Source: Sphingobacterium spiritivorum (GTDB lineage Bacteria; Bacteroidota; Bacteroidia; Sphingobacteriales; Sphingobacteriaceae). From it: a stretch of DNA of 64,000 nucleotides. Shown here piece after piece: positions 43,966 through 51,646 of this stretch. Each line of letters opens with the position of its first letter. The stretch's first letter is position 1. The notes below the pieces were generated by a model that worked only from the letters and a program-made list of their open reading frames with translations, searched no databases and had not been told where the DNA came from. Location: positions 4,340,001 to 4,404,000 of the forward strand of contig NZ_CP068083.1 in the NCBI RefSeq assembly GCF_016725325.1, read 5' to 3'. Position numbers and translations under genes: made by a program.

Positions 43966-45246
43966 ATGAAAATAATATCCTCAATAAAAATAGTTACAGA
44001 GCCTTTTAAGACCTTGCGAAATGAGACTTTCGCAAGGCTTTATTTTGCGCAAATCGCAAGCCTTTTTGGTGATGCTTTTACATGGTTGGGGTTAGCATTG
44101 CTTACGTATGAAATTAACCCCGATAATGCGGTCGCTATATTGGCATCGGCACTTACATTACGGGTTACGGCGTATATTATATTTTCACCCTTTGCAGGCG
44201 TTGTATCGGAAAGGTTTCAACGGAAACAAATATTGCTGATAACACAGTTTGCAAGAATGGCAATCGTGTGTATGCTTCCTTTTGTCAATGCTGAATGGCA
44301 GGTGTACGGATTGATATTTGCGCTCAATATATTTGCCGCATTCTTTACACCAACATACCGGGCTATCATCCCACAGATAGTGGATAAAGAAATATACAGG
44401 GAAGCCAACGGCCTGTCAATGGCAACCTTTCAGTTGTTGAGTGTATTTGGTCCTGCATTGGCGGGCATTGTAGCGGTATGGTTAGGGGCGAAACAAATAT
44501 TCTTCGTCAACGGCACAACCCTTTTAATTGCAATACTATTCATTATCACCATCCCTAAAGCAGCCTTACAGAAAGGAGTTGATATCGCAGATAATACAGT
44601 GCCGAAAAAGACGTGGGGAGAAGTATTAAAAGGCATCCGCCTATTGTTCGGAAATAAGATTGTGCGTTTCGCATTGAGCATCGAATTTATATCAGCCATT
44701 GCAGGTGCAATGGTGTTGGTCAATACGGTTGGCTTGGTAAAAACATCCCTGCAATTGGACGATAAGCATTATGGATGGATAATGGCGGTATTCGGAGTGG
44801 GCGCAGCTATTACGGCATTTTTGTTGGGCAGTTTGGACAAAACCAAAACACGCAGTATATCACTGATAAGCGGTGCTGTTTTAATTGGCATAGCCATAAG
44901 CCTTGCCAATTTCGTTCCGTACACAGGATTGTTGTTTTTATGGGTTTCGGCAGGTATCGGACAAACACTTGCCGATATGCCATCCGAAACGCTGATAGGC
45001 GAAAACATACAACCCCAAGACCAGGGCAAAGTATATGGAGCTCATTTCGCATTTTCTCATTTATGGTGGGCAATAGCCTATCCAATAGCTGGTTTTTTCG
45101 GTACAAAATTTCCCGATAAAGAGTTTTTATATGGGGGTATCCTTACCCTAATCTTAGCTATGATAGCTGTTGTTCTTTTTAGGGTATCAGCAAAATCTCG
45201 AAGCGAAATAGAGATAGAAAAAGGATTAAACAAAAAACAAAGTTGA
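43966..45246 (+). CDS. MFS transporter (drug/metabolite exporter)
   Basis: A 426-residue major-facilitator protein with about 12 membrane segments. The loop motif FAGVVSERFQRKQILLITQF after the second segment is typical of the MFS_3/enterobactin-exporter-like group. It probably exports a drug or small metabolite by proton exchange. It starts 17 bp after the DUF6122-like gene, so the two may be cotranscribed. Confidence 0.88.
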   Translation: MKIISSIKIVTEPFKTLRNETFARLYFAQIASLFGDAFTWLGLALLTYEINPDNAVAILASALTLRVTAYIIFSPFAGVVSERFQRKQILLITQFARMAIVCMLPFVNAEWQVYGLIFALNIFAAFFTPTYRAIIPQIVDKEIYREANGLSMATFQLLSVFGPALAGIVAVWLGAKQIFFVNGTTLLIAILFIITIPKAALQKGVDIADNTVPKKTWGEVLKGIRLLFGNKIVRFALSIEFISAIAGAMVLVNTVGLVKTSLQLDDKHYGWIMAVFGVGAAITAFLLGSLDKTKTRSISLISGAVLIGIAISLANFVPYTGLLFLWVSAGIGQTLADMPSETLIGENIQPQDQGKVYGAHFAFSHLWWAIAYPIAGFFGTKFPDKEFLYGGILTLILAMIAVVLFRVSAKSRSEIEIEKGLNKKQS

Positions 45247-45360
45247 TACAGTTGAAAAAAGAGTATAAGAATACTACTGTACAAAAAGAAGCCCAAAAAC
45301 AAATATCTCCTTGAAGATGGAAGACATAGATATGACTGGGTAATAGTAAAAAATAAACTT

Positions 45361-46269
45361 ATGCAAAACAAATATCAGATAAAATCAACGGTTCAATTTC
45401 CAGAACAAACAACGATACCGAGAGATCAATCGGATAATATCATGTTTGATATTTTGCAGGAAAACGTTGTCGATAACAAAGTTTATTGTGAGGAATTGAT
45501 AAATAAAATTATGAAACTTCCTTATGCAAAGCTACCCGATTTCTTTTCACACCATTGCGTTTTTGTAGCGGACCCCATCAAGTGGCTTAATAAATTTGAA
45601 AAACTTATAGCCGAAAACGAAGAACTGTTTGTCAACTCTACCAACCGAGGTAGAATGATAAAATGCTACACCATCATTGAAAGTAAGCGGAAAGAAATAG
45701 AACAGACAGGCTATAGACATACGGCGGCTAAATTACCAATGCAATATGTAAATGCTGAATGTGAAACACGATACTTTTCATTTAAAGAAACCAAAAACAG
45801 ATTGATCGAATTGCAGGACTATACTGAAAAAATTATGTTTCTCACCAAAGAAAAATTTGATTACGAACAAGCCAGTATTGACTTTATTAATCCCAAATTG
45901 CCCGATTATTCGGATCAATGTCAAAAGGAAATAGATCAAATACAGCACATCAACCGCCTGACAAACGAATTTTCCATTGAGCAAATGCAAAAAAAGAAAG
46001 ATATGCTTCCATTCAGCAAACTAAAAATAAATTGCAACATCAATCAGTTTGTGGATATTTTCTATCAATTAAACAGAGAGTTGTTTACCAATGGTAAACC
46101 CGTCATAGACGGCAATGTAAATGACTTTGTTGCTATCCTTGTAAATTCATTTGTAGACAAGAATGGTAAAGAACTAAGTCCTCAAACCATCAAAACAATA
46201 TTTACTCCATCCAAAGCCGATAAGCGACCTAAACCTCATAAGAGAATAGATATTGACAAGATGCTATAA
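45361..46269 (+). CDS. RteC-like ICE protein
   Basis: A 302-residue soluble, helix-rich protein. Its C-terminal ~90 residues (LKINCNINQFVDIFYQLNRE, DGNVNDFVAILVNSFVDKNG, SPQTIKTIFTPSKADKRPK) match a domain common in Bacteroidota ICE proteins related to RteC, a regulator of excision in CTnDOT. The N-terminal part is unassigned. A role in controlling excision or transfer is inferred. Confidence 0.6.
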   Translation: MQNKYQIKSTVQFPEQTTIPRDQSDNIMFDILQENVVDNKVYCEELINKIMKLPYAKLPDFFSHHCVFVADPIKWLNKFEKLIAENEELFVNSTNRGRMIKCYTIIESKRKEIEQTGYRHTAAKLPMQYVNAECETRYFSFKETKNRLIELQDYTEKIMFLTKEKFDYEQASIDFINPKLPDYSDQCQKEIDQIQHINRLTNEFSIEQMQKKKDMLPFSKLKINCNINQFVDIFYQLNRELFTNGKPVIDGNVNDFVAILVNSFVDKNGKELSPQTIKTIFTPSKADKRPKPHKRIDIDKML

Positions 46270-46403
46270 AGCAAAAGTGTCCTATAAGACCATTTCGGGA
46301 CTTTTTGACTTTTTAATGTTTCTGATTTTTGTTTCTCGTATGTGCAAAATTAATTTGATTTCAACGCTATTCAATATCATGGACGCATTAAGAAGTATTA
46401 ATT

Positions 46404-47579
46404 ATGAGGGGAAATTTTATAAGTTGGCTTTATGTATTGGAAAAGAACTTACATCCAAATGTACTAATCAAGACTGCCGAGCATCATTTAGGATTCACTC
46501 GCTATTTTGATGACCTAAAGGAAAGCACACAGCGATTTAGACCCTATTTTTTAAGTTTGGTCGGTAGTTCTAAATCCGAAAAAAAAGCAATTCTATTGCA
46601 GTTGACAATTGTTAGTAACACCATACATAATTATATGGTTGGTATGACAGGATCGTGGAATGAATATCCATTTTCCACCCAAGTACACCAGCTTTACCGC
46701 CAAACGCTGACCACACTGGAATCGCTTTTGGAAGCCTGCGAGAGGTTCGACAGGCATATTTTATCTGGTCTACCCTTGACGGCCTATTCCATTCCAAGTA
46801 TCCGTATGGAACTAAGGAGAAGGTTACGTGATTTACACAGTCTGGTTTCCAAATCAGATGTTGATCCTGTATTGGGAGAATTGGTATTAAATAAACTAAA
46901 GTTATTAATCGAACGAAAGGGAATGAACCGATCGGATGCGGAGTACGCATCAATGATTTTGGAAGAACTGAAAAAGTTACAGCCCTTTACCACAGTTGAG
47001 ATGGAAAACCTATTGTATCAGTACGATTTCAATACCCCGGCTTTTTTCAACTATTGCGCAAAATGTTGCAACCGTCTAATGGTGGACACACCAAGTTTAC
47101 ATGAACAATTAGAAATACTAATTGGATTGGAAGACAGAATCAGCAGCCTACCGGCACGGTGTACATCAAGATGGATGACAGAAGATGAATCCATTAGAGA
47201 ACAAATAAGGACACTCCTTGCAGAGAAGAAACAATATATCCAACAGCGAATTGAATTACGAAGATTGGAAATACAAGATAGTAAACTTAGTGAACAAACA
47301 GACCGGATGCAGGTTAATCTACCCGTGGCTCAATTTGGACTTTTTATAAGGTTATTCATGGAGAAAGGATTATTGCCCAAAGAAGAGGTAGGCAAAACCT
47401 TTGCCTATTATGCCCGGCATTTCAGCACTCCAAGAACACCGTTCATTTCTGCCGAAAGTTTACAAAAGAAATCAACCGATGTGGAATTTTCTACCGCAAA
47501 GAAAATGAAAGGCCATCTGATCGGTATGGTCAATTGGCTGAACAAGCATTATAGCGTTTCCAATCATCAAGATTCATAA
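46404..47579 (+). CDS. RteC-like ICE protein, larger
   Basis: A 391-residue soluble helical protein. The C-terminal block (VAQFGLFIRLFMEKGLLPKE, TFAYYARHFSTPRTPFISAE, KKMKGHLIGMVNWLNKHY) resembles the RteC-like domain and parallels the end of the preceding gene's product. The central part is all-helical. It overlaps by 6 bp the end of a small convergent gene. Probably an ICE regulator (inference). Confidence 0.6.
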   Translation: MRGNFISWLYVLEKNLHPNVLIKTAEHHLGFTRYFDDLKESTQRFRPYFLSLVGSSKSEKKAILLQLTIVSNTIHNYMVGMTGSWNEYPFSTQVHQLYRQTLTTLESLLEACERFDRHILSGLPLTAYSIPSIRMELRRRLRDLHSLVSKSDVDPVLGELVLNKLKLLIERKGMNRSDAEYASMILEELKKLQPFTTVEMENLLYQYDFNTPAFFNYCAKCCNRLMVDTPSLHEQLEILIGLEDRISSLPARCTSRWMTEDESIREQIRTLLAEKKQYIQQRIELRRLEIQDSKLSEQTDRMQVNLPVAQFGLFIRLFMEKGLLPKEEVGKTFAYYARHFSTPRTPFISAESLQKKSTDVEFSTAKKMKGHLIGMVNWLNKHYSVSNHQDS

Positions 47580-47792
47580 CTGCCTGCGTTCAAACTCGTC
47601 AAGAAGCCCCTGTCTTTCCAATATCTCCAATAAAGTAGCATACCAGATATAGTTGAAGCCTTTTTTCTTTCGTAAATCGGGCAATTTCATATCCATAATG
47701 TCTCCGAGCGTTTCCAAGCCCATACCTTTAGCTTGCTTAACGAAATCGGTATCTATGTTCAATGCCGTAAGGGATATGTCAGAGGATGTCAT
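47574..47792 (-). CDS. Small helical ICE protein
   Basis: A 72-residue protein, mostly helical: VKQAKGMGLETLGDIMDMKL, PDLRKKKGFNYIWYATLLEI, LERQGLLDEFE. The first part resembles helix-hairpin-helix segments such as the RNA polymerase alpha C-terminal domain (weak). It is divergent from an XRE regulator 110 bp away, which may control it. Confidence 0.55.
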   Translation of the reverse strand: MTSSDISLTALNIDTDFVKQAKGMGLETLGDIMDMKLPDLRKKKGFNYIWYATLLEILERQGLLDEFERRQL

Positions 47793-47902
47793 CTGTTGAT
47801 CTGAATTATAAAGTGAAAATTAATCATAAATATTCTTATCCCCACAAATTTAATACACCAAATCTTAAATATGAAATATACTTCATAACATGGCAGGTAA
47901 TT

Positions 47903-48157
47903 ATGTCGCAATTTCGTTATGTGAAGCACATACGAAATGACGATATAATTAAAGCTCTTGGCCAACGGGTTAGAGACCTAAGGTCGGAAAGAAAGCTAAC
48001 GATGGAAAAGTTAGCCGAACTTTCCGGCATTGACTACCGACAACTTTCCTACATCGAATTAGGCCAGACCGACCCCGGTTTGAGTACCCTACATGCCATA
48101 GCCAAAGGGCTCGATATTACCCTCTCCTTTTTGATGGATTCGGAATCTCTCCGCTAA
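47903..48157 (+). CDS. XRE-family HTH regulator
   Basis: An 84-residue Cro/C1-type DNA-binding protein: IIKALGQRVRDLRSERKLTM, EKLAELSGIDYRQLSYIELG, LSTLHAIAKGLDITLSFLM. I place the start at MSQFRYVKHIRND; the frame is open further upstream but looks non-coding there. It is a likely regulator of ICE genes. A strong hairpin follows. Confidence 0.85.
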   Translation: MSQFRYVKHIRNDDIIKALGQRVRDLRSERKLTMEKLAELSGIDYRQLSYIELGQTDPGLSTLHAIAKGLDITLSFLMDSESLR

Positions 48158-48223
48158 AATCCACTCCCTTTAATTTTTCAAAAAAACACACTTTATTTTT
48201 AATTACGCCTACATTTTGACTTG

Positions 48224-48251
48224 GGGGTGAAACGTTTCTTTCACCCCTTTT
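48224..48251 (+). terminator. Rho-independent terminator
   Basis: GGGGTGAAA and TTTCACCCC pair perfectly with a 6-nt loop and are followed by TTTT, 67 bp after the XRE gene. Confidence 0.82.
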
Positions 48252-48318
48252 CACTGTTTTTGCCTTATGCCGTTTTCGTGCTTTGTACCCGAATGGGAGA
48301 ATAACCCCATCTGGAAGT

Positions 48319-48594
48319 ATGAGGTACATGGAATTGGCAACGCTGCTAAAAAATGCAGCCGAACAAGGAACAGCAAACGCAATCAAAGAAGAACGCCCCG
48401 TTCCAGATCAGTTGACCAAAGCCGATGCTTACCGCCTGTACGGTCGGAGCAATGTGGATAGATGGCTCCGTGAGGGGCTAATCTCCGCCCAACAACCTAC
48501 CGACACTTCCCAAATCTTTCTTGACAGATCAGAACTCGAAGCCGTTGCGGCTTCGAGCAATCGGATCACCTACCTGCCTGTAACGGACAGGTAA
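48319..48594 (+). CDS. Small winged-helix/excisionase-like protein
   Basis: A 91-residue protein whose second half (LTKADAYRLYGRSNVDRWLR, EGLISAQQPTDTSQIFLDRS, ELEAV) looks like a MerR/Xis-type DNA-binding unit. The start is the ATG at 48319 (MRYMELATLL); 48328 is also possible. It is a paralogue of the gene at 48891. An excisionase-like or transfer-regulating role is inferred. About 300 bp without a clear gene follow; one open frame there (reading SREEWEILRK) has no start codon. Confidence 0.65.
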   Translation: MRYMELATLLKNAAEQGTANAIKEERPVPDQLTKADAYRLYGRSNVDRWLREGLISAQQPTDTSQIFLDRSELEAVAASSNRITYLPVTDR

Positions 48595-48890
48595 GCGCAT
48601 CTGCTGCGATAGCGGAGCATGGACGGTCTTTGACATTGAGGAGTGAAGCATTATCCCGTGAGGAATGGGAAATTTTGCGAAAGTGAGGTAAGCCAATGCT
48701 TGGCGATACCAATATGCTGAAAGCGCATTGGCAGGCAATAGCCCGGTCCGTACGGACTGACGTGAGTAGCTCCGACAACTTACTATAAATCGGCAAGAGC
48801 GGATCATTTCGGGTTCGTTGCCCGTTGCCGGTTCCAACACGGGAAGACCCAATTCCCTTCATTAGTAAACCATTAAATCCCCAAGAAGCT

Positions 48891-49166
48891 ATGAATATAC
48901 TATTGACACCGCTGCAATTGCAGACATTGCTTTCTTATGCTGCCGAAATGGGCGCAAAACTGGCCCTGTCCAAAACTGGCCATATCCGGCCATACCTCAA
49001 AAAATCAGAAGCATTCAAACGGTATGGACGAAAAAATGTAGAGCATTGGATCGGTCTGGGACTGATTACCCCGCGCAAGGACGGCGACCACTCCGCAGCA
49101 TGGCGGATCGACCGCATGGAGATCGAAGCCGTAAGCAAATCCCGCGAAGCCATGCGCTACCTGTAA
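48891..49166 (+). CDS. Small winged-helix/excisionase-like protein, second copy
   Basis: A 91-residue paralogue of the preceding gene, sharing TLLxxAAE at the N-terminus and KSEAFKRYGRKNVEHWIGLG, LITPRKDGD and RMEIEAVSKSR at the C-terminus. The ATG at 48891 fits the paralogue's length. It lies 30 bp before the first primase-like gene. It may bind DNA near the transfer genes or their control region (inference). Confidence 0.65.
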   Translation: MNILLTPLQLQTLLSYAAEMGAKLALSKTGHIRPYLKKSEAFKRYGRKNVEHWIGLGLITPRKDGDHSAAWRIDRMEIEAVSKSREAMRYL

Positions 49167-49196
49167 AACCTATCCATCACATCAAAAAAATTTCTT

Positions 49197-50030
49197 ATGA
49201 CATCTTACAAAAGCAACACACCATCCAATGAACCGTTGACCCTCGTAACCCTGCTCAAAGCATTGGGGCATGAACCCGTATCGATCAATGGCGATGAATT
49301 TCAATACGCCAGCGTATTCGGAAAGCGAACCAATAACAAAGTAGTCCTAACGGTCAATCAACAATTTAAAAGCTGGTTTGACAGCTCACTTGGCAAAGGT
49401 GGAAACCTTATGGATTTTGCCCGTACCTATTGGCCCCATCTTTCCCCCGAACGGATCGAAGAAAAACTTCGGGAAATACAACTCCAATCAGCTAAAAAAG
49501 ATAGACCCCTACGCAAGCGCAAAGCGACCAAGATACCCGATTACCATGTCGCCCGTACCCGCCCTTTGGGATACAACAATGAGGTTACCGATTTTCTGAT
49601 GGAAAGCGGTCTTTGGGAACTTGCCGATCTGAACATCCGAGAAGTCTATTATTATGTCATTGACCAAAAAGGCAACCGCAAGGATTTTTGTGCCGCAGGT
49701 TGGATGAACGAAAATGGAGGTTGGGAAGTGCGCGCCCAAAATTATACGGGCTGTATCGGTACAAAAGGAATGACCTTTATTTCGGCGAGTGAAACCGTGC
49801 TTGCCATATTCCCCGAATATGTGGACTATCTGAAAAGACGGAATGACAAGCATCTGCACTACGCATCGGTACTGATATTAAATCATCCCGATTTTTTGTC
49901 TGCGGCTCTGAAACGTGCAAGCCATTTTGAAAAGGTACTGCTTTATATCGATGAAACGAGGAACGGCTACCAATCGGCAACGGAAGCATTCACGGAAAAA
50001 CTACCGCACACCGAAGTTATATCCCTTTAA
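49197..50030 (+). CDS. Toprim/primase-like ICE protein
   Basis: A 277-residue protein with the Bacteroidota ICE primase-like layout: an N-terminal CHC2-like zinc-finger remnant region (VTLLKALGHEPVSINGDEFQ, FDSSLGKGGNLMDFARTYWP) without clear Cys ligands, then a degenerate Toprim domain (about 140-277; VLLYIDETRNGYQSATEAF). Key acidic residues of Toprim are only partly kept. It probably helps start second-strand synthesis or is an inactive partner of the next gene. Confidence 0.65.
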   Translation: MTSYKSNTPSNEPLTLVTLLKALGHEPVSINGDEFQYASVFGKRTNNKVVLTVNQQFKSWFDSSLGKGGNLMDFARTYWPHLSPERIEEKLREIQLQSAKKDRPLRKRKATKIPDYHVARTRPLGYNNEVTDFLMESGLWELADLNIREVYYYVIDQKGNRKDFCAAGWMNENGGWEVRAQNYTGCIGTKGMTFISASETVLAIFPEYVDYLKRRNDKHLHYASVLILNHPDFLSAALKRASHFEKVLLYIDETRNGYQSATEAFTEKLPHTEVISL

Positions 50031-50049
50031 TTATCCAATCCACCTGCTT

Positions 50050-51003
50050 ATGTCAAAATATGTAAACGTGGACGATCTCCGAGAAATCCCAATTTCGGAC
50101 TTCCTGGCTCGGCTCGGTCACCATCCGGCACGAAAATCCGGCAAGGAACTTTTCTACCACAGTATGTTAAGGGAGACCAAGCAAGATACGCCATCCCTCA
50201 CGGTTTGGGATGAGGGTGGCAAATGGATCGACCGAGGTGGCCCGAACTCGACAGGCATACAGGGCGGTAGTATCGTACAGCTCGGCCTTGCCTATTGGCC
50301 ACAGCTTTCCTTTGTCGAAGTACTCAACAAAATAAAGGACACCTGCGATATGCAGGTGTCCATGATACCAGCCTATAAACCCGTCCGATCTCCTACGGAA
50401 CAGGAACAAAAAGGCTACACCTTTGAACTTGTCCGAACGCAACCCATCGGCAGAAACTTTGTCCTGACCAAATACCTTGAAGCACGTGGGATATTGGACG
50501 TTGCAAATGGACACCTGCATGAAATCTATTACAGAAACCGTCTTGACAACGAAAATAAAAGCATTTTCTACGCCATTGGCTGGAAGAACGATTTGGGGAA
50601 TTGGGAATTTAGCAATGCCAAAGGCTTCAAGAGCAGTATCGGTAAAAAGGGAATTTCTGTTATACCCGGCAATCCAAGCCATGCCGTTCTATTTGAGGGA
50701 TATATGGACTACCTAAGCTGGCTCAAAGTAAACCGCCCAGACCCTACACCCACCGCCATTGTCCTAAATTCCATTGTCCAATTAAAGAATGCCATCGAAC
50801 GGGTTAAGGGCATACCCATCGTGGACGTGTATTTCGACAATGACGATCCCGGCCGTAACTGTACCCAAAGGTTGATCGAAGCCGTGCCACAGGCTAAAGA
50901 CCGATCCGGTGTATATCAAGGGTACAAGGATTACAACGATATGTTAAGAGATGCCATAAACGAGCATGAAATCCAGCACCAACGGGCAGGCCCCAAACGG
51001 TGA
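50050..51003 (+). CDS. Toprim-domain primase-like protein
   Basis: A 317-residue paralogue of the preceding protein. The N-terminal part (LREIPISDFLARLGHHPARK, GKWIDRGGPNSTGIQGGSIV) corresponds to the CHC2-like domain. The C-terminal Toprim fold is better kept: HAVLFEGYMDYLSW (Glu) and VDVYFDNDDPGRNCTQRLIE (DND motif), then YKDYNDML. The start is at ATG 50050; the longer frame overlaps the previous gene. It is a probable conjugative DNA primase. Confidence 0.78.
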   Translation: MSKYVNVDDLREIPISDFLARLGHHPARKSGKELFYHSMLRETKQDTPSLTVWDEGGKWIDRGGPNSTGIQGGSIVQLGLAYWPQLSFVEVLNKIKDTCDMQVSMIPAYKPVRSPTEQEQKGYTFELVRTQPIGRNFVLTKYLEARGILDVANGHLHEIYYRNRLDNENKSIFYAIGWKNDLGNWEFSNAKGFKSSIGKKGISVIPGNPSHAVLFEGYMDYLSWLKVNRPDPTPTAIVLNSIVQLKNAIERVKGIPIVDVYFDNDDPGRNCTQRLIEAVPQAKDRSGVYQGYKDYNDMLRDAINEHEIQHQRAGPKR

Positions 51004-51019
51004 TTTTCGGAGGGGCTGA

Positions 51020-51360
51020 AAACGGTTATTCCGATATATTGATAATCACATATACACATAAATGGATATACCGACAGCTATCTATGTAACTATCCGAATA
51101 TACAGTTATACGGATAGACCTATATACCGATATTTCGATAGCCACCTATGCAGATAGCAGTACATACAGATATTCATGTATCCCGATATATGTATATCCA
51201 AACAGGTAGCGATACGGATATATGTATAGGTACGTATCGGTTTATCCATATAGGCACATATACAGTTATTCACATAGATACTGATACCGACATACAGCTA
51301 TCCGTATAGATAGCTGTATTTATAGCGATACAGCCGATCAGATATATAGATCATCAATTG
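51020..51360. repeat. Degenerate short-period AT-rich repeat tract
   Basis: About 340 bp made of variants of GATA, TATC, CGATAT, ACATAT and TATAC with many purine-pyrimidine alternations. Spacing is often a multiple of 6: GATA occurs at 51211, 51217, 51277 and 51283, and at 51309 and 51327. Short palindromes such as TATCCG/CGGATA recur. It does not encode protein in any frame. It sits between the primase-like gene and the methyltransferase; the function is unknown. Confidence 0.7.
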
Positions 51361-51447
51361 CTATCCCCAAACCTATGTGCCAAAAACACACCCAATCCAC
51401 TTTTTTGCCCGTTGCGGTATAACCCCTCTTTTTTGTTTCGTATTGTG

Positions 51448-51510
51448 CAAGTTGTGTTTTTGTACGTACGGCTCTCGTACCTCGATGCCGTACCCACAAA
51501 AACCAACTTG
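51448..51510. repeat. Large imperfect inverted repeat, candidate oriT
   Basis: The left arm (51448-51472, beginning CAAGTTGTGTTTTTGT) and right arm (51487-51510, ending CAAAAACCAACTTG) are inverted copies of ~24 nt with about three mismatches, around a 14-nt spacer. It lies 1.2 kb upstream of mobA/mobB in a 640-bp gene-free region. Position and shape fit an origin of transfer or a strong regulatory hairpin; not proven. Several short frames across 51338-51640 on both strands are considered non-coding. Confidence 0.5.
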
Positions 51511-51646
51511 CCCCGGAACAGACCAACTCCGATGGAGCAGGTCCGCACCAGGGTAGGAAAAAGGTCGCAACTCCCTTTTTCTCCTGCCAAGCGCACCACA
51601 TCCGCCGACAACGGCGAAACATCCATAAACCTTTAAAACCATTACC

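Noticed and set aside
46253..46510. 85-codon frame overlapping the start of the larger RteC-like gene
   Set aside because: It overlaps a longer, better supported gene and has mixed nonsense composition.
51020..51360. CRISPR array
   Set aside because: The units are too short and variable, with no constant repeat/unique spacer pattern and no cas genes in the window.
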